Of a DNA stretch of 64,000 nt, positions 10,915-22,775 are shown one piece after another. Origin of the DNA: Morchella semilibera (taxonomy: Eukaryota; Ascomycota; Pezizomycetes; Pezizales; Morchellaceae); NCBI GenBank assembly GCA_009192285.1, contig CM018604.1:1-64000 (forward strand). The letters are read 5' to 3'. The position numbers were made by a program, and so were the translations under genes. Under the pieces are notes generated by a model. It saw nothing but the letters and a program-made list of their open reading frames with translations. It was not told where the DNA came from and did not search any database. Every line of letters starts with the position of its first letter. The first letter of the stretch is position 1.

Positions 10915-12400
10915 AGCTATTGGGTTCTCCTACAACCCCTAGCCACACCCCGTGCAGTGGATATGAATAAATCATACGGCGCGTGGATGTGGTGGCAGAA
11001 GCTATCCAATTTTCTCACAGCTCCGAGCCCACACTAAATAAATCATACGGCGCGTTGATGTCATGGTTGAACGTTTTCCTACAGCTCCGAGCCACACCCA
11101 GTGCAATGGATATGAATAAATCATACGGTGCGTCGATGTAGTGGTTGATGCTATCTAGTTTTCTTATAGCCCCGAGCCCACACTAAATAAATCATACGGC
11201 GCATGGATGTCGTGAGCCCCGGGCCACACCCTGTGCAGTAGATATGGATAAATACGGCGCGTAGATATGGTGGTTGAAGCTATCGAGTTTCCTACAGCCC
11301 CAAGCCACAACCTGTGCAGTGGATATGAATAAATACGGCGCGTGGATGTCGTGGTTGAACGGGTTTTCCTACAGCCCCGAGCCACACCCTGTGCAGTGGA
11401 TATGAATAAATCATACGGTGCGTGGATGTGGTGGTTGATACTATCTGGTTTACTTATAGCCCCAAGCCCACACTAAATAAATCATACGGCGCGTAGATGT
11501 GGTGGTTGAAGCTATCGAGTTTTCCTACATGCCCGAGCCCACACCAAATAAATTATACAGCGCATGGATGTCGTGAGCCCCGCGCCACACCCTCTGCAGT
11601 GGATATGAATAAATATGGCGCTTGGATGTGGTGGTTGGAGCTATCGAGTTTTCTTACAGCCCCGAGCCCACATTAAATAAATCATACGGCGCATGGATGT
11701 CGTAGTTGAACGGGTTTTCCTACAGCCACACCCTGTGCAGTGGATATAGATAAATACGGCTCGTAGATATGGTGGCTGAAGCTATCGAATTTTCCTACAG
11801 CCCCGAGCCACACCCTGTGCAGTTGATATGAACAAATCATACGGTGCTTGGATGTGGTGGTTGAAGCTATCGAGTTTTCCTGTGCAGTTGATATGAATAA
11901 ATCATACGGTGCGTGGATTTGGTGGTTGAAGCTATCTGGTTTTGAATATGAATAAATCATACAGCGCGTGGAAGTCGTAGTTGAACGGGTTTTCCTGCAG
12001 CCCCTGTGCAGTGGATATGGATAAATACAGCGCGTATATATGGTGGTTGAAGCTATCGAGTTTTCCTACAGCCCCGAGCCACACCCTGTGCACAGCCCCG
12101 AGCCACACCCTGTGCAGTTGATATGAATTGATCATGCGGTGCGTGGATTTGGTGGTTGAAGCTATCTGGTTTTGAATATTAATAAATCATACGGCGCATG
12201 GATGTCGTGGTTGAACGTTTTCCTACAGCAAATACGGCGCGTAGATATGGTGGCTGAAGCTATCGAGTTTTCCTACAGCCCCGAGCCACACCCTGTGCAG
12301 TGGATATGAATAAATCATACGGTGCGTGGATGTGGTGGTTGAAGCTATCTGGATATGAATATGAATAAATCATACGGCGCGTGGATGTGGTGGTTGAAGC
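10915..12400. repeat. Subtelomeric satellite, about 20 units of 65-90 bp
   Basis: A head-to-tail array of a variable unit. Recurring words are CCCCGAGCCACACCCTGTGC, AGTGGATATGAATAAATCAT, ACGGCGCGTGGATGTGG and TGGTTGAAGCTATCGAGTTT. Some units lack the middle part, so unit length ranges from about 50 to 100 bp. The array runs directly into the JmjC gene, and two worn units also precede the JmjC pseudogene at 43.6 kb, so the satellite edge and gene move as one duplicated block. Short frames across the array are by-products of the repeat. Confidence 0.9.
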
Positions 12401-12507
12401 TGGTGAGGTTTCGACGCTGATACGGCGCGTGAATGTAGTGAGGTAATGACTTGGGGAGGTTGAGAGATGATGCCAGCTCCGGGTGCGATGGGAGTTACCC
12501 TGACACC

Positions 12508-14056
12508 ATGCGCCCTACCTCACTTGCTGCCACGCACGGGTACATCAACTTCAGGAAGGACAGACAATCAATCATGGAGAATACTGGCCCCCCGCCGGGC
12601 GGCGCACACAAACGACCAGGGGAAGAGAAATTTGCACAACTGAGGAGGGCAAAGAATATGAGACGTGCAAATGCCAAGAAGAACGGGTAATCGTCCTTAA
12701 AAACCTCCTCACAAAATCCATTGCGCTGACCTATGAAAGACAAAAGAACTGCCCGTGGTCTGACTATGGCTGCACTACCATGGTTCATGTGCCAGACAAT
12801 TCTGAGAAGCCGCACAGTGTATCATGCTCCTACAGGCCGGATGATAATGTTCATAATTCCTGGTTGAAGTTTAAAAATCATCAGCTTCAATATCCAACGT
12901 TTCCAGGCAATATATGGCCTACCTTGAAATTGCTTGCTAACAGGTACACTGCCGTTGAACACTACACTGGCGATATCACTCTCCTAGACACACCAGTCTT
13001 TTTCCAAAGCAAATCAGTATTGGTAAATGGGATGCCATCACAAGCCAAAATATTTGAAGCCTGTTTCCTAGAGGGTTACGAGGAGGGAAAAACTACTGGT
13101 ACTAACGATCTACAATACCTGATAAAACTTGCTGGACAAATGTTTTATGGAGAGAATAAGCCTTTGGAGACTGTCAGCACGCTGAATATGATGCCTAAAG
13201 AGATATTCTTGAATTTCCCTGTAGTTCCGCCAGTAGAACTCAGTCATATCGGACAGGAGAGGGTGGGATACCAGAATTTCAATGCCACACCAATGCATAC
13301 ATACATTGATATTCATGTTGGTATGTATCCCCACTCCTTCCTACTTTAAATCTAATAATTTAATTAGACCGTGGGCAAGATACAATTTGTGTCCCAATCG
13401 AAGGATGTATCAAACTCTGGTTGTTTTGGCCTCCAACACCACATAATGAGGAAATATTCTACAAGGCATGGACAGATAGAAACCGTGAAGAAGCCACTAT
13501 GCTTAACCGCCGCAGATCGTCCAGCAACAGAAACAAGGTCATCTACTCCACTACTATTCCAAATTTGGTCATGCGAATAGGGTCAAAGCTTGAAGGTGGA
13601 ATGATATGCACGCACACTAATAAGTCTGCCTTATTCGTCCCTGCTGGTTGGTTACACTGTGTCACGACAATCAATCGTGGTTACCTCGCTGGATATACAT
13701 GGGCTACTATGGCGCGGATGAAGATCTTACTTAGATGCTTGCGTCATGAGGTGAAATGGGGTGTAACCGGCGATGACCTCTATCAGAGCGTGGAGCTCAT
13801 CAGGACAATTCTGAAGTCAGGTCTTCAGGGTTTGGGGAAGGATGGGGTGCGTGAAGCCTATGCCTTTTGGGTAGATTTCATTGATATAATTTCGGAAAGG
13901 GACAGGTTGAATGCCACTATAATGTCGACCACGAAGGCAATTATGGTTGCGTTCTCAAAGCGTGGAGAGATATTGCCACAGGGCTGTCCGTGTGGAAGCT
14001 CAACCTGGGCGCCTATGTCTGAGCATGTTCTTACCCATATCTTTGTCAATAAATAA
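12508..14056 (+). CDS. JmjC-domain protein, three exons
   Basis: Proposed exons are 12508-12686, 12740-13320 and 13368-14056, giving 482 residues with phases that agree throughout. Intron 1 (53 bp, GTAATC donor, GCTGAC branch, AAAG acceptor) and intron 2 (47 bp, GTATGT donor, TTAG acceptor) fit the size seen in neighbouring genes. The second junction creates HVDRGQDT, supplying the iron-binding HxD (His252, Asp254). The fold continues with CVPIEGCIKLWLFWPPTP, and the distal histidine is His350 in FVPAGWLHCV. This order is that of JmjC Fe(II)/2-oxoglutarate oxygenases, many of which demethylate histone lysines; the substrate here is unknown. The N-terminal 60 residues are basic (RRAKNMRRANAKKNG). 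A CGCP-like QGCPCGSS tail lies near the C-terminus. ATG 12508 is shared with the copy at 43.7 kb. It abuts satellite DNA upstream and converges on the RecQ gene. Confidence 0.75.
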
Positions 14057-14530
14057 AGAATTTACAATAGTTCCTGCTAGCCGAACAGATTGTATTTTGT
14101 CGCGCGAAGCCTTTACGCACAAGGACACGGCCGTAGAAAAAGAAGCTGGACATTTTTACTATGGGAGCCAAGCACATTACTTTTATATGCAAAAAGGAAA
14201 GAATGGAACATTACATGCAATTCCGCCCCTGATTATGATATAGGCAAAGAGGAAAAAAATGAAACATGAATTTCGTCGCGGGAAAGATTCACATGGTAGC
14301 CACAATACATTATTTTCATATGCAAAGAAACATTAATCCCGTCCGCACCAGGACGCAGCATTCCTGGCCGGAGAAGGGAAAGAAAGTCTGTTGGTACTGT
14401 CACTCAGGGTATTGACGGACACTGGGCCGTGTTGAAAGACAGGGGCTCTTTAGCCAATAAGAGAAGAGAAAGCGGGGTAGGACCAACACCCACCACGGCT
14501 CCGTGAGGGATAGTACCCTCCGCACATCTA
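14057..14530. other. Convergent intergenic region between JmjC and RecQ genes
   Basis: This holds the 3' flanks of two convergent genes. A ~60-bp AT-rich segment with ATGGGAGCCAAGCACATTA (about 14161) is echoed near 14296 (ATGGTAGCCACAATACATTA), a weak direct duplication. No further gene is seen. Confidence 0.5.
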
Positions 14531-17500
14531 TCAGGAGGACCTAGCGCCCGGCGCGTGACGTTCAATAATATTAAATAATTCAAACAGGATAAGAGATGAA
14601 TTGGATGCCTCAACTCCCATATGTTTGATTTTAACACCAAGCCATTCATCGAATTGTTCCTGCTCGACACCGGCAATGGGATAAATGTGTTCCCAATACT
14701 CGACTTTGGCGATAAGAAGTAGGGGGGCGACAATGTCCTCCTTATTAATGCAATGTTTTGCCCCTTTCTTGGAACAAAAGGTTTGAGGAAGCCAGCATTT
14801 CCAGCATGCTCCATAATCTATGAAGTGGACAGCCAACTTGAAGCTTTTGTAGTCTTGTACCCGAATAGGCATGAGATTGGGACATCTAGTGAGGTCATGA
14901 TTTGCACGGAGAGCAGGTATTTTCAGAGCAAAACAGAATGGGCATCCTCGAATTGATAGAATCCGGGCAACAAGCTTGTCCCATTTCTCCCTATTCTCTT
15001 TAAATGTATTACCGGTTTTCATAAGGCTGTGTCCTGCAAGCGGCCGAGGAGAATAATTCTCTGCTTGGGGAGAATAATTCGCTGCTGAGGGAGAATTATT
15101 AGGTGGAGGTGAATCACTACCAGCTGGAAAAGAAACTTGGCTGATAGAAGACTCCCCCATGGACTCGCAACTGTCGCAATATAAGGAATTGGTGTCAGCA
15201 CATGAGGCCGGTTGAATATCAAAATATTTTGATAGATATTCCCTACGGCAACCATTTTGAATGGGATAATCACGGATTGCAGACTGATCGCGCGACACAT
15301 GCAAGTCTGGGGCATTGCTTGGTACCAGGTCCTTTTTGGTATAGAAGATGCGGCTAGTACAAGGTGCGCCATCCCTGCCTGCCCTACCGGACTCCTGAGC
15401 ATAGTCAATCAAGCCGTATGGCAGGCCCATGTGTAAAACAATCCTAACATTTGGGATATCAATCCCAGCTCCAAGGGAGGTGGTTGCTGCAATAATCTGG
15501 GTCTTGCCGGTCCGCCACGCCTCCAACTCCTTTTGCCTAGTTTCATGGCCATGGTAGTAACGGGAACAGGGACCTGAGAGGTCTTTCGCAATCTCATTGA
15601 CCTTTTGGGCAATCTCATTAACCTCATTACGGTAGCGACAATAAATTATGGCCTTCTCTCCAGGTTCAATATTATCCTGTAAATATTTGACTACTGCAGC
15701 TGCTGTTGACGCACCACGAACCTCCTCGCACGAGTATCGAATATTTGGTCTGTTGGAACTCTGGCGAATTATGGATGCGTTAGGAATCTGAGCCAGCTGT
15801 TGGAGATGGCCTTCCATATATGTGGGGAGTGTAGCAGTTAAATATAGCTTTTGAGCTTTGATCTGTGAAAACCAATCAATCTGATAATAACATGTGCGAA
15901 AGTCTTTGGCATGTATAATCATATGGCATTCGTCGATAACAATCCTTTCGAGACGGTCTGTATTCTCTAAAAGACGGATATGTTGCCTGAAATCAGGACT
16001 AACTGCCCGTTCGATTGTAACGAAGATTAAAGAAGAGTCTGGGCCCCTCTTGCCCTCCCATATGTAGGATTTAATGCCATGCTATAAATCATTAGCGGGT
16101 GTAATACAATGAATTTGAAGGGTTTTACCTCATTTGCTCTACGAACTAGATCCTGCGCAAGTGATACAAACGGTACAATAACGACAGTAGAGCCTTTATG
16201 GGCAGATTTGGTTGGAGCCATAAAATAAAGTGACTTGCCTCCACCTGTGGGAAGGACGATAACCAGAGGCGTAGTGCCTTTGAGCACGTGTTTGAGGGCT
16301 TGTAGTTGAGCGTCAGACTTGAAACTGGCACTTGGTCCATACAAGGAAATTAGAGTTTTCCGGCAACGTTGAATTAGCTTGATATGGGTCAGGGACACGG
16401 CTGCGGTATCGGAATCAGATTGACTAGAAATTGAAATCGCAGAGGTTGTTGGGGGCGAAGGCTGTGCGAGCATCTGAGGCCGGCCACGGTGCCAGCTAGG
16501 GATTATGCTCGGATGCTTGAAAATACCCGAATTGCTCTGAGGTTGCGGTGTTTTAGTCTGGAGGCACCAATTAAGCACTCGGCTTTGGGCCGGAGACGTA
16601 GGCATAATAGGGAGCACAGTGAATCTGTCAGTTATGGGTCCCCGCTGCTCAGAAGGCGGCTGAAATGGGCTATTAAGTGTGACGAGGGGGGTGTAGAAGC
16701 TCCATCTAGGGACAAAGGATTATGGTTAGGTTTCGTTGTGCGATCTGGGAGTGTCAGATGTGATTTTCTCCTCTTAGAAGTCATAGATGGTTCCTCTACT
16801 GAAGTGCGCTTTCGGTTCTGAGGAGGGGGTGGCTCATATAATTCATCATCTTGTGCCCTAGAATTGTGACTACTCGGTGGTGGTCGTGATTTTTTTCCAG
16901 AAATCAACGAAGTCGTATTATCACTGTTACGTATGGAAGGTTGATTTGTCCTTGATCTGTTTTGTAATAAATATTCCTCATTTGGAGTGGGTGCGGGTGT
17001 CCGCGATGAGCTGCTCCTGACACTATCAGAGCGATTTGAAAATATAGCTGCGGATGCATTCTGGTCGGGCGTGTTATCCTAATTAGCAAATCCTGTCTAT
17101 AAAGTTGAAAATTATGGAAATACTTACAGTATGACCTGAAGATCCTCTTGGCGGTTGTGCGGGTGTCCACGATGAGCTGCTCCTGACACTATCAGAGCGA
17201 TTTGAAAATATAGTTGCGGATGCATTCTGGTCGGGCGTGTTATCCTAATTAGCAAATTCTCTCTATAAAGTTGAACATTATGGAAATACTTACAGTAAGA
17301 CCCGAAGATCCTCTTGGCGGTTGTGCGGGTGTCCACGATGAGCTGCTCCTGACACTATCAGAGTGATTTGAAAATATAGTTGCGGATGCATTCTGGGAGT
17401 GTTATCCTAATTAGCAAATTCTGTCTATAAAGTTGAACATTGTGGAAAGGCTTACAGTAAGACCTGAGGATCCTCTTGGCGGTTGTGCGGGAGTCCGCGA

Positions 17501-20500
17501 TGAGGTGCTCCTGACGCTATCAGAGCGATTTGAAAATATAGTTGCGGATGCATTCTGGTCGGGCGTGTTAACCTAATTAGCAAATCCTCTCTATAAAGTT
17601 GAACATTGTGGAAATGCTTACAGTAAGACCTGAGGATCCTCTTGGCGGTTGTGCGGGAGTCCGCGATGAGCTATCAGAAGGATTTGAAAATCCGGTTGTA
17701 GATGCATCCTGGTCGAGCGTGGTATCCTAATTAGCAAATCCTCTCTATAAAGTTGAACATTGCGGAAAGGCTTACATTAAAATCTGAGAATGCTCTTGTT
17801 GGCGGCTGTTGTTTTGGCAAGGCAAGAACGATAGACCACCAAGATTTTGATGTTTTGCGAAACTTTTCCACCGTTTCTTCGCTAAGGCTTGATACCTCCT
17901 CAAGATTAACAGCATAAACTCGCTGGGCGACATTGGAGGAATGCGCAGCTTGCAAATCACTGATATCGTCCTCCTTATCGATATCAAAACCAAACCCAAA
18001 CTTCCTATACCTTCTCATGATTGCGATAGAGAGATGCCTCCAAGGCGATATACCCCAAACGAATGAGCAGTGCTTGACCGACTCGACACGTAAGAGGTTA
18101 GAAAGCTTCTCAGAGTCCCACGGCTTGATAAAATCAGATGTAAAAAGAAATTGTTTGCTGGACGGCTGTTGTTTTGTAGGGTCGACCATTTTCTGAAGAA
18201 ATAGGCGAATTGGTCTCATTATTTGCACGTACAAAATGTACAGCGATGTTATATTCGCCGGCAGAAACCTTGGTATGAAGCGTGATGTTCCTGTTATTGC
18301 AATCGACTTGTGATAAGTAGTGATCCACATCAACTCGGAGTCGTGAATGTAGATATTCCGCATATGGGTCATTGAGTTGGAAATGAGAATTGATGTGATT
18401 TCAGGCCCTCGAGCGGGACCGCCACTGACCAGATGGAATAGGAGAAGGAGACACTCCAAGAATCGTTCTACAGCATTGTCAAGTAAGTTCACTTCCTCCT
18501 CATTGTATCGTACGATTCCGTTCACAAGGTAAGTAAACCTTTCTTTAACTGCAGGGGCTTTAAGAAATTGAAATATAAGTTCGGATCCTATAAACCCGAG
18601 AGCTTCTTTATTTCTCCAATCAGATAGAAACGAATATCCACGATGGTCCATTGTTAAATCATCTTTGATGGTTTTGAGAAAATCAATGCCGTAGTCTTCA
18701 ACCTTGATTGAAAAATGGGTTTTTAAAATGTCGGTCGCTTCTTCAACGAGTGAATGGATCATCTTTTGGACCTGTTGTACCTCTAAGCTATCTCCTTTAT
18801 AAAAGACAGTATCTGGGAGCTTATCGCTCCAAAACACAGTTGGATTTGCGGGATCATGCTTTGAAATTCCAATCGCATATGCCATCAGATGCTGTAGCTC
18901 ACTGATAGGTGAAGGACATGATCCCGTTAGATAATTATGATGCAAATCAATAAAGGTCTCCCAACGCCGCTTATTCCCAGCCTGAGGATAGTCCCATGCA
19001 CTCTTGAGAGTCAAGAGTCTTATGCAGTATAGGATCCCGGCAAAATCAGAAGAGATATTTTTTGAATGCCGAAAGGTCACAGTATCAGGATCAATACCAA
19101 GAATGGCAAGGGTGTGTAAAAGAGGGGTTCTTGTTGCATCATATTCATCATGGTTAATTGTAATCTCTACTATAGACCTGAGAAAAGTGAAAACCTTTTC
19201 CTGAAGATCAAAACTAGTAAGTTCAGCACGATTTTCACTGTAGCAATACGCAACGATTTCATTTAGTGCAGCAGACTGATAAGGTGTATACTCAGGCGGC
19301 GTTCCACCGAACTCTGCACCATTGGATTCCTCATAAGAACGACGAAGAAGATATGTTAATATCTTTTTTAGAGCCGTGAGATACCGATTTCTTGTATAAC
19401 TAGCCTTTACTAACTTGAAATCCTTTTCACTCTGTTCTGTCGGAGATATAGATAACAACCAACGTCTGATATATGATGAAGTTCGATTGAAAATTGCTTC
19501 AGCAGACTCCAACAGTTGATCAAGGGCTCGGTTTATTGGAAACAGACCATCTTCAGATGGGGCAATTTTCATTAACCCACTTAAAGCTCGTAGGTCTGCT
19601 CCTTGTAAATGCTCCGCCCAACGGGTTTTAAGTAACCACACTGTACTCTCAAACGCCGGAGTTTCCTGAACTGGCAGTGTGCAGGAAAGCTCATCCTCCC
19701 AAGCATAAAATTTGTCAATTTGTTCTTGTATTTTTTCTCCGATGGAGCCAGGAAGTGCATCGACTCTTAATTCTTTAACCGAGAAATACTTTAAATCGAG
19801 ACCAGTAAAAAAGGTCTGGACTTTAGTGGGTTTGTATGGGGCCCTTTCCCTACGGGGAAATTCTGGATGATTTTCCGCACCATGTCTTCTGATTACAGAT
19901 TCACTTTTGCAGGCAAAGATACATTCCGTACACTGATAGCCATCATGCAGCGTGATGTGCGGGATCGCAGTTTCTCCTGGACGGGGAACAATCAATTCTT
20001 TCCGTGCCCTGAGTGTAAGATTATTGGTGAATTGCGCAACGGACTCTTTCGTGGCAAGTGATCTTTTATGATTGGCCTTGATATGGCCAAATGGGTGAAG
20101 GGGATCAACCGCCCTGCCACATGGAACACATATCAGGACATGGTATTTCGATACATAGTATAGCCCGGATATTTCATCATATGGCTCAGGTTGGTCCGGT
20201 AAAACTTATTCCTGTTAGTGAACTCTATTATAACTAGAATAATCTCCGTTGAAATTAAACTTACGATTATCCTTCACCTGGTATGTTTCTTGTTCAGGCT
20301 CGATTGTAGGTAACGGTCCAGGCATGCTTGGTGGGGGGGGTGCTTTTTGTGTATTAGTTATTTTTGATACGTTTAATGTGTTATTTAAATACGCTAAAGG
20401 AATGTGTATAGCTTTCTTCAGACAGATTTACTTACGATCGTGATGCAATGGCTTTCTTGCCACGTGCTTACGGAAACTGGTGGTGCTTGTAGTACTCCAG

Positions 20501-20750
20501 CCACAAGAGCATATCCAGGGATCACTTCCCGTTGATCTCTCAAAAGTAGCTTGCTGATTGTCTAATGTAGAAGCCTTGAGAGTGGTTTGATGACTTTGCT
20601 GTTTAACTGTTAGACGATTGAATATTCAGTGACGGGAGAGGGAGGGGTATATACCCGGAGATGGTAATTTCTTCCACCTTCAGAGACAAAGACCTGATTG
20701 CAACCTGGGATTTTACAAGGGTGTGATCCTAGTGGTTCAGTTGTAGCCAT
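14531..20750 (-). CDS. Telomere-linked RecQ helicase with OrsD zinc fingers
   Basis: A large ATP-dependent 3'-5' DNA helicase of the fungal telomere-linked type. Inferred exons on the minus strand: 20750-20655, 20598-20436, 20342-20265, 20204-17776, hinge exons 17726-17622, 17572-17456, 17406-17294 and 17244-17128, then 17078-16129 and 16081-14531. Skipping the 113-nt hinge exon and using a weak 44-bp intron near 16.7 kb gives about 1,853 residues. Exon 1 starts MATTEPLGSHPC and holds a C2H2-like finger. Residues ~138-225 form an OrsD-type double finger (CVPC...HIKANH; CTEC...H...H). Helicase motifs follow: LPTGGGKS (I), VIDECH (II), YLTATLP (III), AIIYCRYR (IV), TTSLGAGIDIP (V), QESGRAGRDG (VI). 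A cysteine-rich tail (CPFC, CWKCW) ends the protein. Location 14 kb from the telomere fits the family. One frame change near 16,632-16,730 is not securely explained. Confidence 0.85.
17079..17775 (-). repeat. Tandem exon-intron repeat in the helicase hinge (166-bp period)
   Basis: Four complete hinge exons, each followed or preceded by a 49-bp intron, plus the repeat-like 5' part of the next large exon, make five copies. Introns lie at 17079-17127, 17245-17293, 17407-17455, 17573-17621 and 17727-17775; each begins GTAAG and ends CTAATTAG. Exons are 117, 113, 117 and 105 nt from low to high coordinate. The 117-nt exon encodes 39 residues, DNTPDQNASATIFSNRSDSV then RSSSSWTPAQPPRGSSGLT, low-complexity linker. 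The 105-nt copy lost 12 nt in frame. The 113-nt copy (17294-17406) lost 4 nt, so including it shifts the frame and leads to a stop about 16,908. Confidence 0.9.
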
Positions 20751-21200
20751 CTTTGATTCGTGCCTGATAGATGCCAGCTGCTCGCTAACCTTTGAAGTCT
20801 GGAGGATATGGGGATGAAAGATCAGAAGGAAGAGCTGCGGGGAACCAGACTAATAGCGGGGTAAAATACATGCAAATGGACAAGTATACTTTAGACTATG
20901 TACGCATTGTGGGGGTATATAGAGAAACTCCTATGCCCAAGCCGAGTTTCTGACTAGCTACCGTCCGTACATTTACCGTTATCCGTTTCACTAGTGATCG
21001 AATGCTGCCAATTCTTGAGGGGCCACGTCCGCCACCATGACAACTGTGTTGGTACAGTACTGAGAACTCTGGAATCATTGATACGGTATTGAAACAGTAC
21101 TGAGTAGAATTCGGCCGCCACTTACACAGTAGGGAGAGCAAGAGGTTATCAGTAAACAGGATAAAACATTATAATTAACACGTATTATGTATATTCCGGC

Positions 21201-21218
21201 AACCCTAACCCTAACTAA
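21201..21218. repeat. Interstitial telomere-like tract
   Basis: AACCCTAACCCTAACTAA matches the terminal telomeric unit and also contains the plain CCCTAA hexamer. It is oriented like the terminal array. Confidence 0.6.
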
Positions 21219-21257
21219 AATGTGAATTCAGAAGAATACAATAACACGGCTGAGTTC

Positions 21258-21476
21258 TACGAACTACGTATTATCCATAATGATTGATACATAAAAACAA
21301 ATGTTGTGGGAAAGCGAATATGATACTCTATTCTATGTAAACTTTTTTCATTACGGTTGTGGAATTACAACTACGTATTATCGATAATGATTGATACATA
21401 AAAACAGTTGTTGTAGGGAAAGCGAATATGATATCTTATTCTATGTAAATTTTTTTCATTACGGTTGTGGAATTAC
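21258..21476. repeat. Tandem duplication of ~108 bp
   Basis: Two adjacent copies share CTACGTATTATC, ATAATGATTGATACATAAAA, GGGAAAGCGAATATGATA and TTCATTACGGTTGTGGAATT. The first covers about 21261-21367, the second about 21369-21476. They differ at roughly a tenth of positions. No coding capacity. Confidence 0.8.
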
Positions 21477-21682
21477 CCGTATTGTAGCCAGAAAAAGGTC
21501 CCTTTTCTACACCACTGGTAACGAACATAAGCATCTTAATCCCTTCCAATAAAACTATAGTGTAGTGGTAAGAGAGAGAATCTCCTCATCATCAATTGCT
21601 CCGATGAGTTCAGGTTCGTCAGAAGCTTCAGTTTCCGGGGATTGAACATTGTTGTCTTCGTTGGGATCTGAGATTCATCAGT

Positions 21683-22066
21683 TTATAGATGTGGGTGCAA
21701 CGTCACCAGGCAAGATTTACCGTAGTTAGATCCCTCCTCGGTGCCATTCGCCAATCTATTGTAAATATGCTCCAACCATTCGATTTGTAGATGGGAGGCT
21801 ACAAGCTGGCCTTTACACAGCTCCAGCTCTTGGTAAGAGTCCTTGTTGTCTTCTATAAGCTCGTCGATGAAGCTCTCCAGACTACTAACCCGTTTAAGAT
21901 TGCGTTCGGCAAGATCAATAACCTTTTGATTGATGAGAGTAATAAGTTGAATCTCCCTGCGAATTTTCACAATTCCTGCATACATTTTGGTTCTGGTATT
22001 GCCGCCTCTATTGGCTACCGGTTGGGGCTGTAGTTTTGGTTTCACAATGTTCACTGCTTTCCCCAA
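21683..22066 (-). CDS. Hypothetical coiled-coil protein, 5' end incomplete
   Basis: The frame stays open upstream to about 22,140 without an ATG and begins after GCTGAC...AAGGCAG, which looks like an intron branch site and acceptor, so a short 5' exon is likely. The visible protein has an acidic start (TEIETEPLDDSELGK), a basic Pro-rich part (KPKLQPQPVANRGG) and a heptad-rich helix from about LITLINQKVIDLAERNLKRV through YQELELCKGQLVASHLQIEW. No catalytic domain is recognised. Only the C-terminal half is well supported as coding. It resembles in layout, though not clearly in sequence, the protein at 27,591-28,052. Confidence 0.45.
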   Translation of the reverse strand: MGKAVNIVKPKLQPQPVANRGGNTRTKMYAGIVKIRREIQLITLINQKVIDLAERNLKRVSSLESFIDELIEDNKDSYQELELCKGQLVASHLQIEWLEHIYNRLANGTEEGSNYGKSCLVTLHPHL

Positions 22067-22775
22067 CTCAGAGTCATCTAGTGGCTCTGTTTCAATCTCC
22101 GTACTGGGAATCTCAATGCCGTTGAAAAAATCACCCCCCTGCCTTTATGTCAGCCTTTTATATAGTGGTTAGGATTATGTCATTGGTATATCTCCCTACA
22201 GTAATATTCCTTGCGCGAGAGCTGGCCATCGTTGATCCGTATATGATATATATGGCGAGATTGTTAATGAGAAGTTGGAGCATGAGAGGGGATGGATAGA
22301 TGTATTTATGCTTAAACATAATGACAGGTTTGGAAAGGTGCTTAAAGGGGCCACATGTCACGCTCGGGGCTAGTCCTACTTTAGTGAACACATAACTGAA
22401 AAACCTACGGGTGGCCATATGCATATGTACATGTAGTTGTGGACACCTATACACAGAAACTACATGTAGACTACCAGTTTGTCTTCCCGACGCTAACGTT
22501 AGCTCCTATGATTTATTTTCGCTTCACGACTAGAAACACACTACCCCGCCTTTCAACCCCGCCTTCCCTCAACCCCGCCTTTCCTCAACCCCTAAAGATC
22601 CCTCAAGATAGGGAGACCCCTCGGCATGAGGATATTTGTAAGTTCAGGTGCTGCCTAGAGCGGGCACCTTCTCCATACTTTACGGCATGAAGTCTAATCT
22701 GGCAACTCTGTTGACGATTTATATTCTACAGTCATTTTTGCCGCCGATATCCTTGATATTATTTTTACTAGAGCT
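22067..22775. other. Intergenic DNA
   Basis: Contains the likely 5' exon region of the preceding minus-strand gene and no other recognised feature. 22,545-22,600 holds an imperfect repeat of CAACCCCGCCTTTC. Confidence 0.4.

Larger units (their letters stand above)
20751..21682. other. Upstream region of the helicase with a duplication and telomere-like tract
   Basis: The helicase promoter must lie here or just upstream of 20,750; no clear TATA box is visible. The interval also contains a short telomere-like tract at 21,201 and a tandem duplication at 21,258-21,476, listed separately. No gene was recognised. Confidence 0.5.

Noticed and set aside
10915-12400. Open frames of 70-90 residues across the satellite
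   Set aside because: They follow the tandem unit, change frame between units and have no independent coding signal.
16904-17336. Minus-strand frames of 70-88 residues in the helicase hinge
   Set aside because: They are alternate-phase readings through the exon-intron repeat and include intron sequence.
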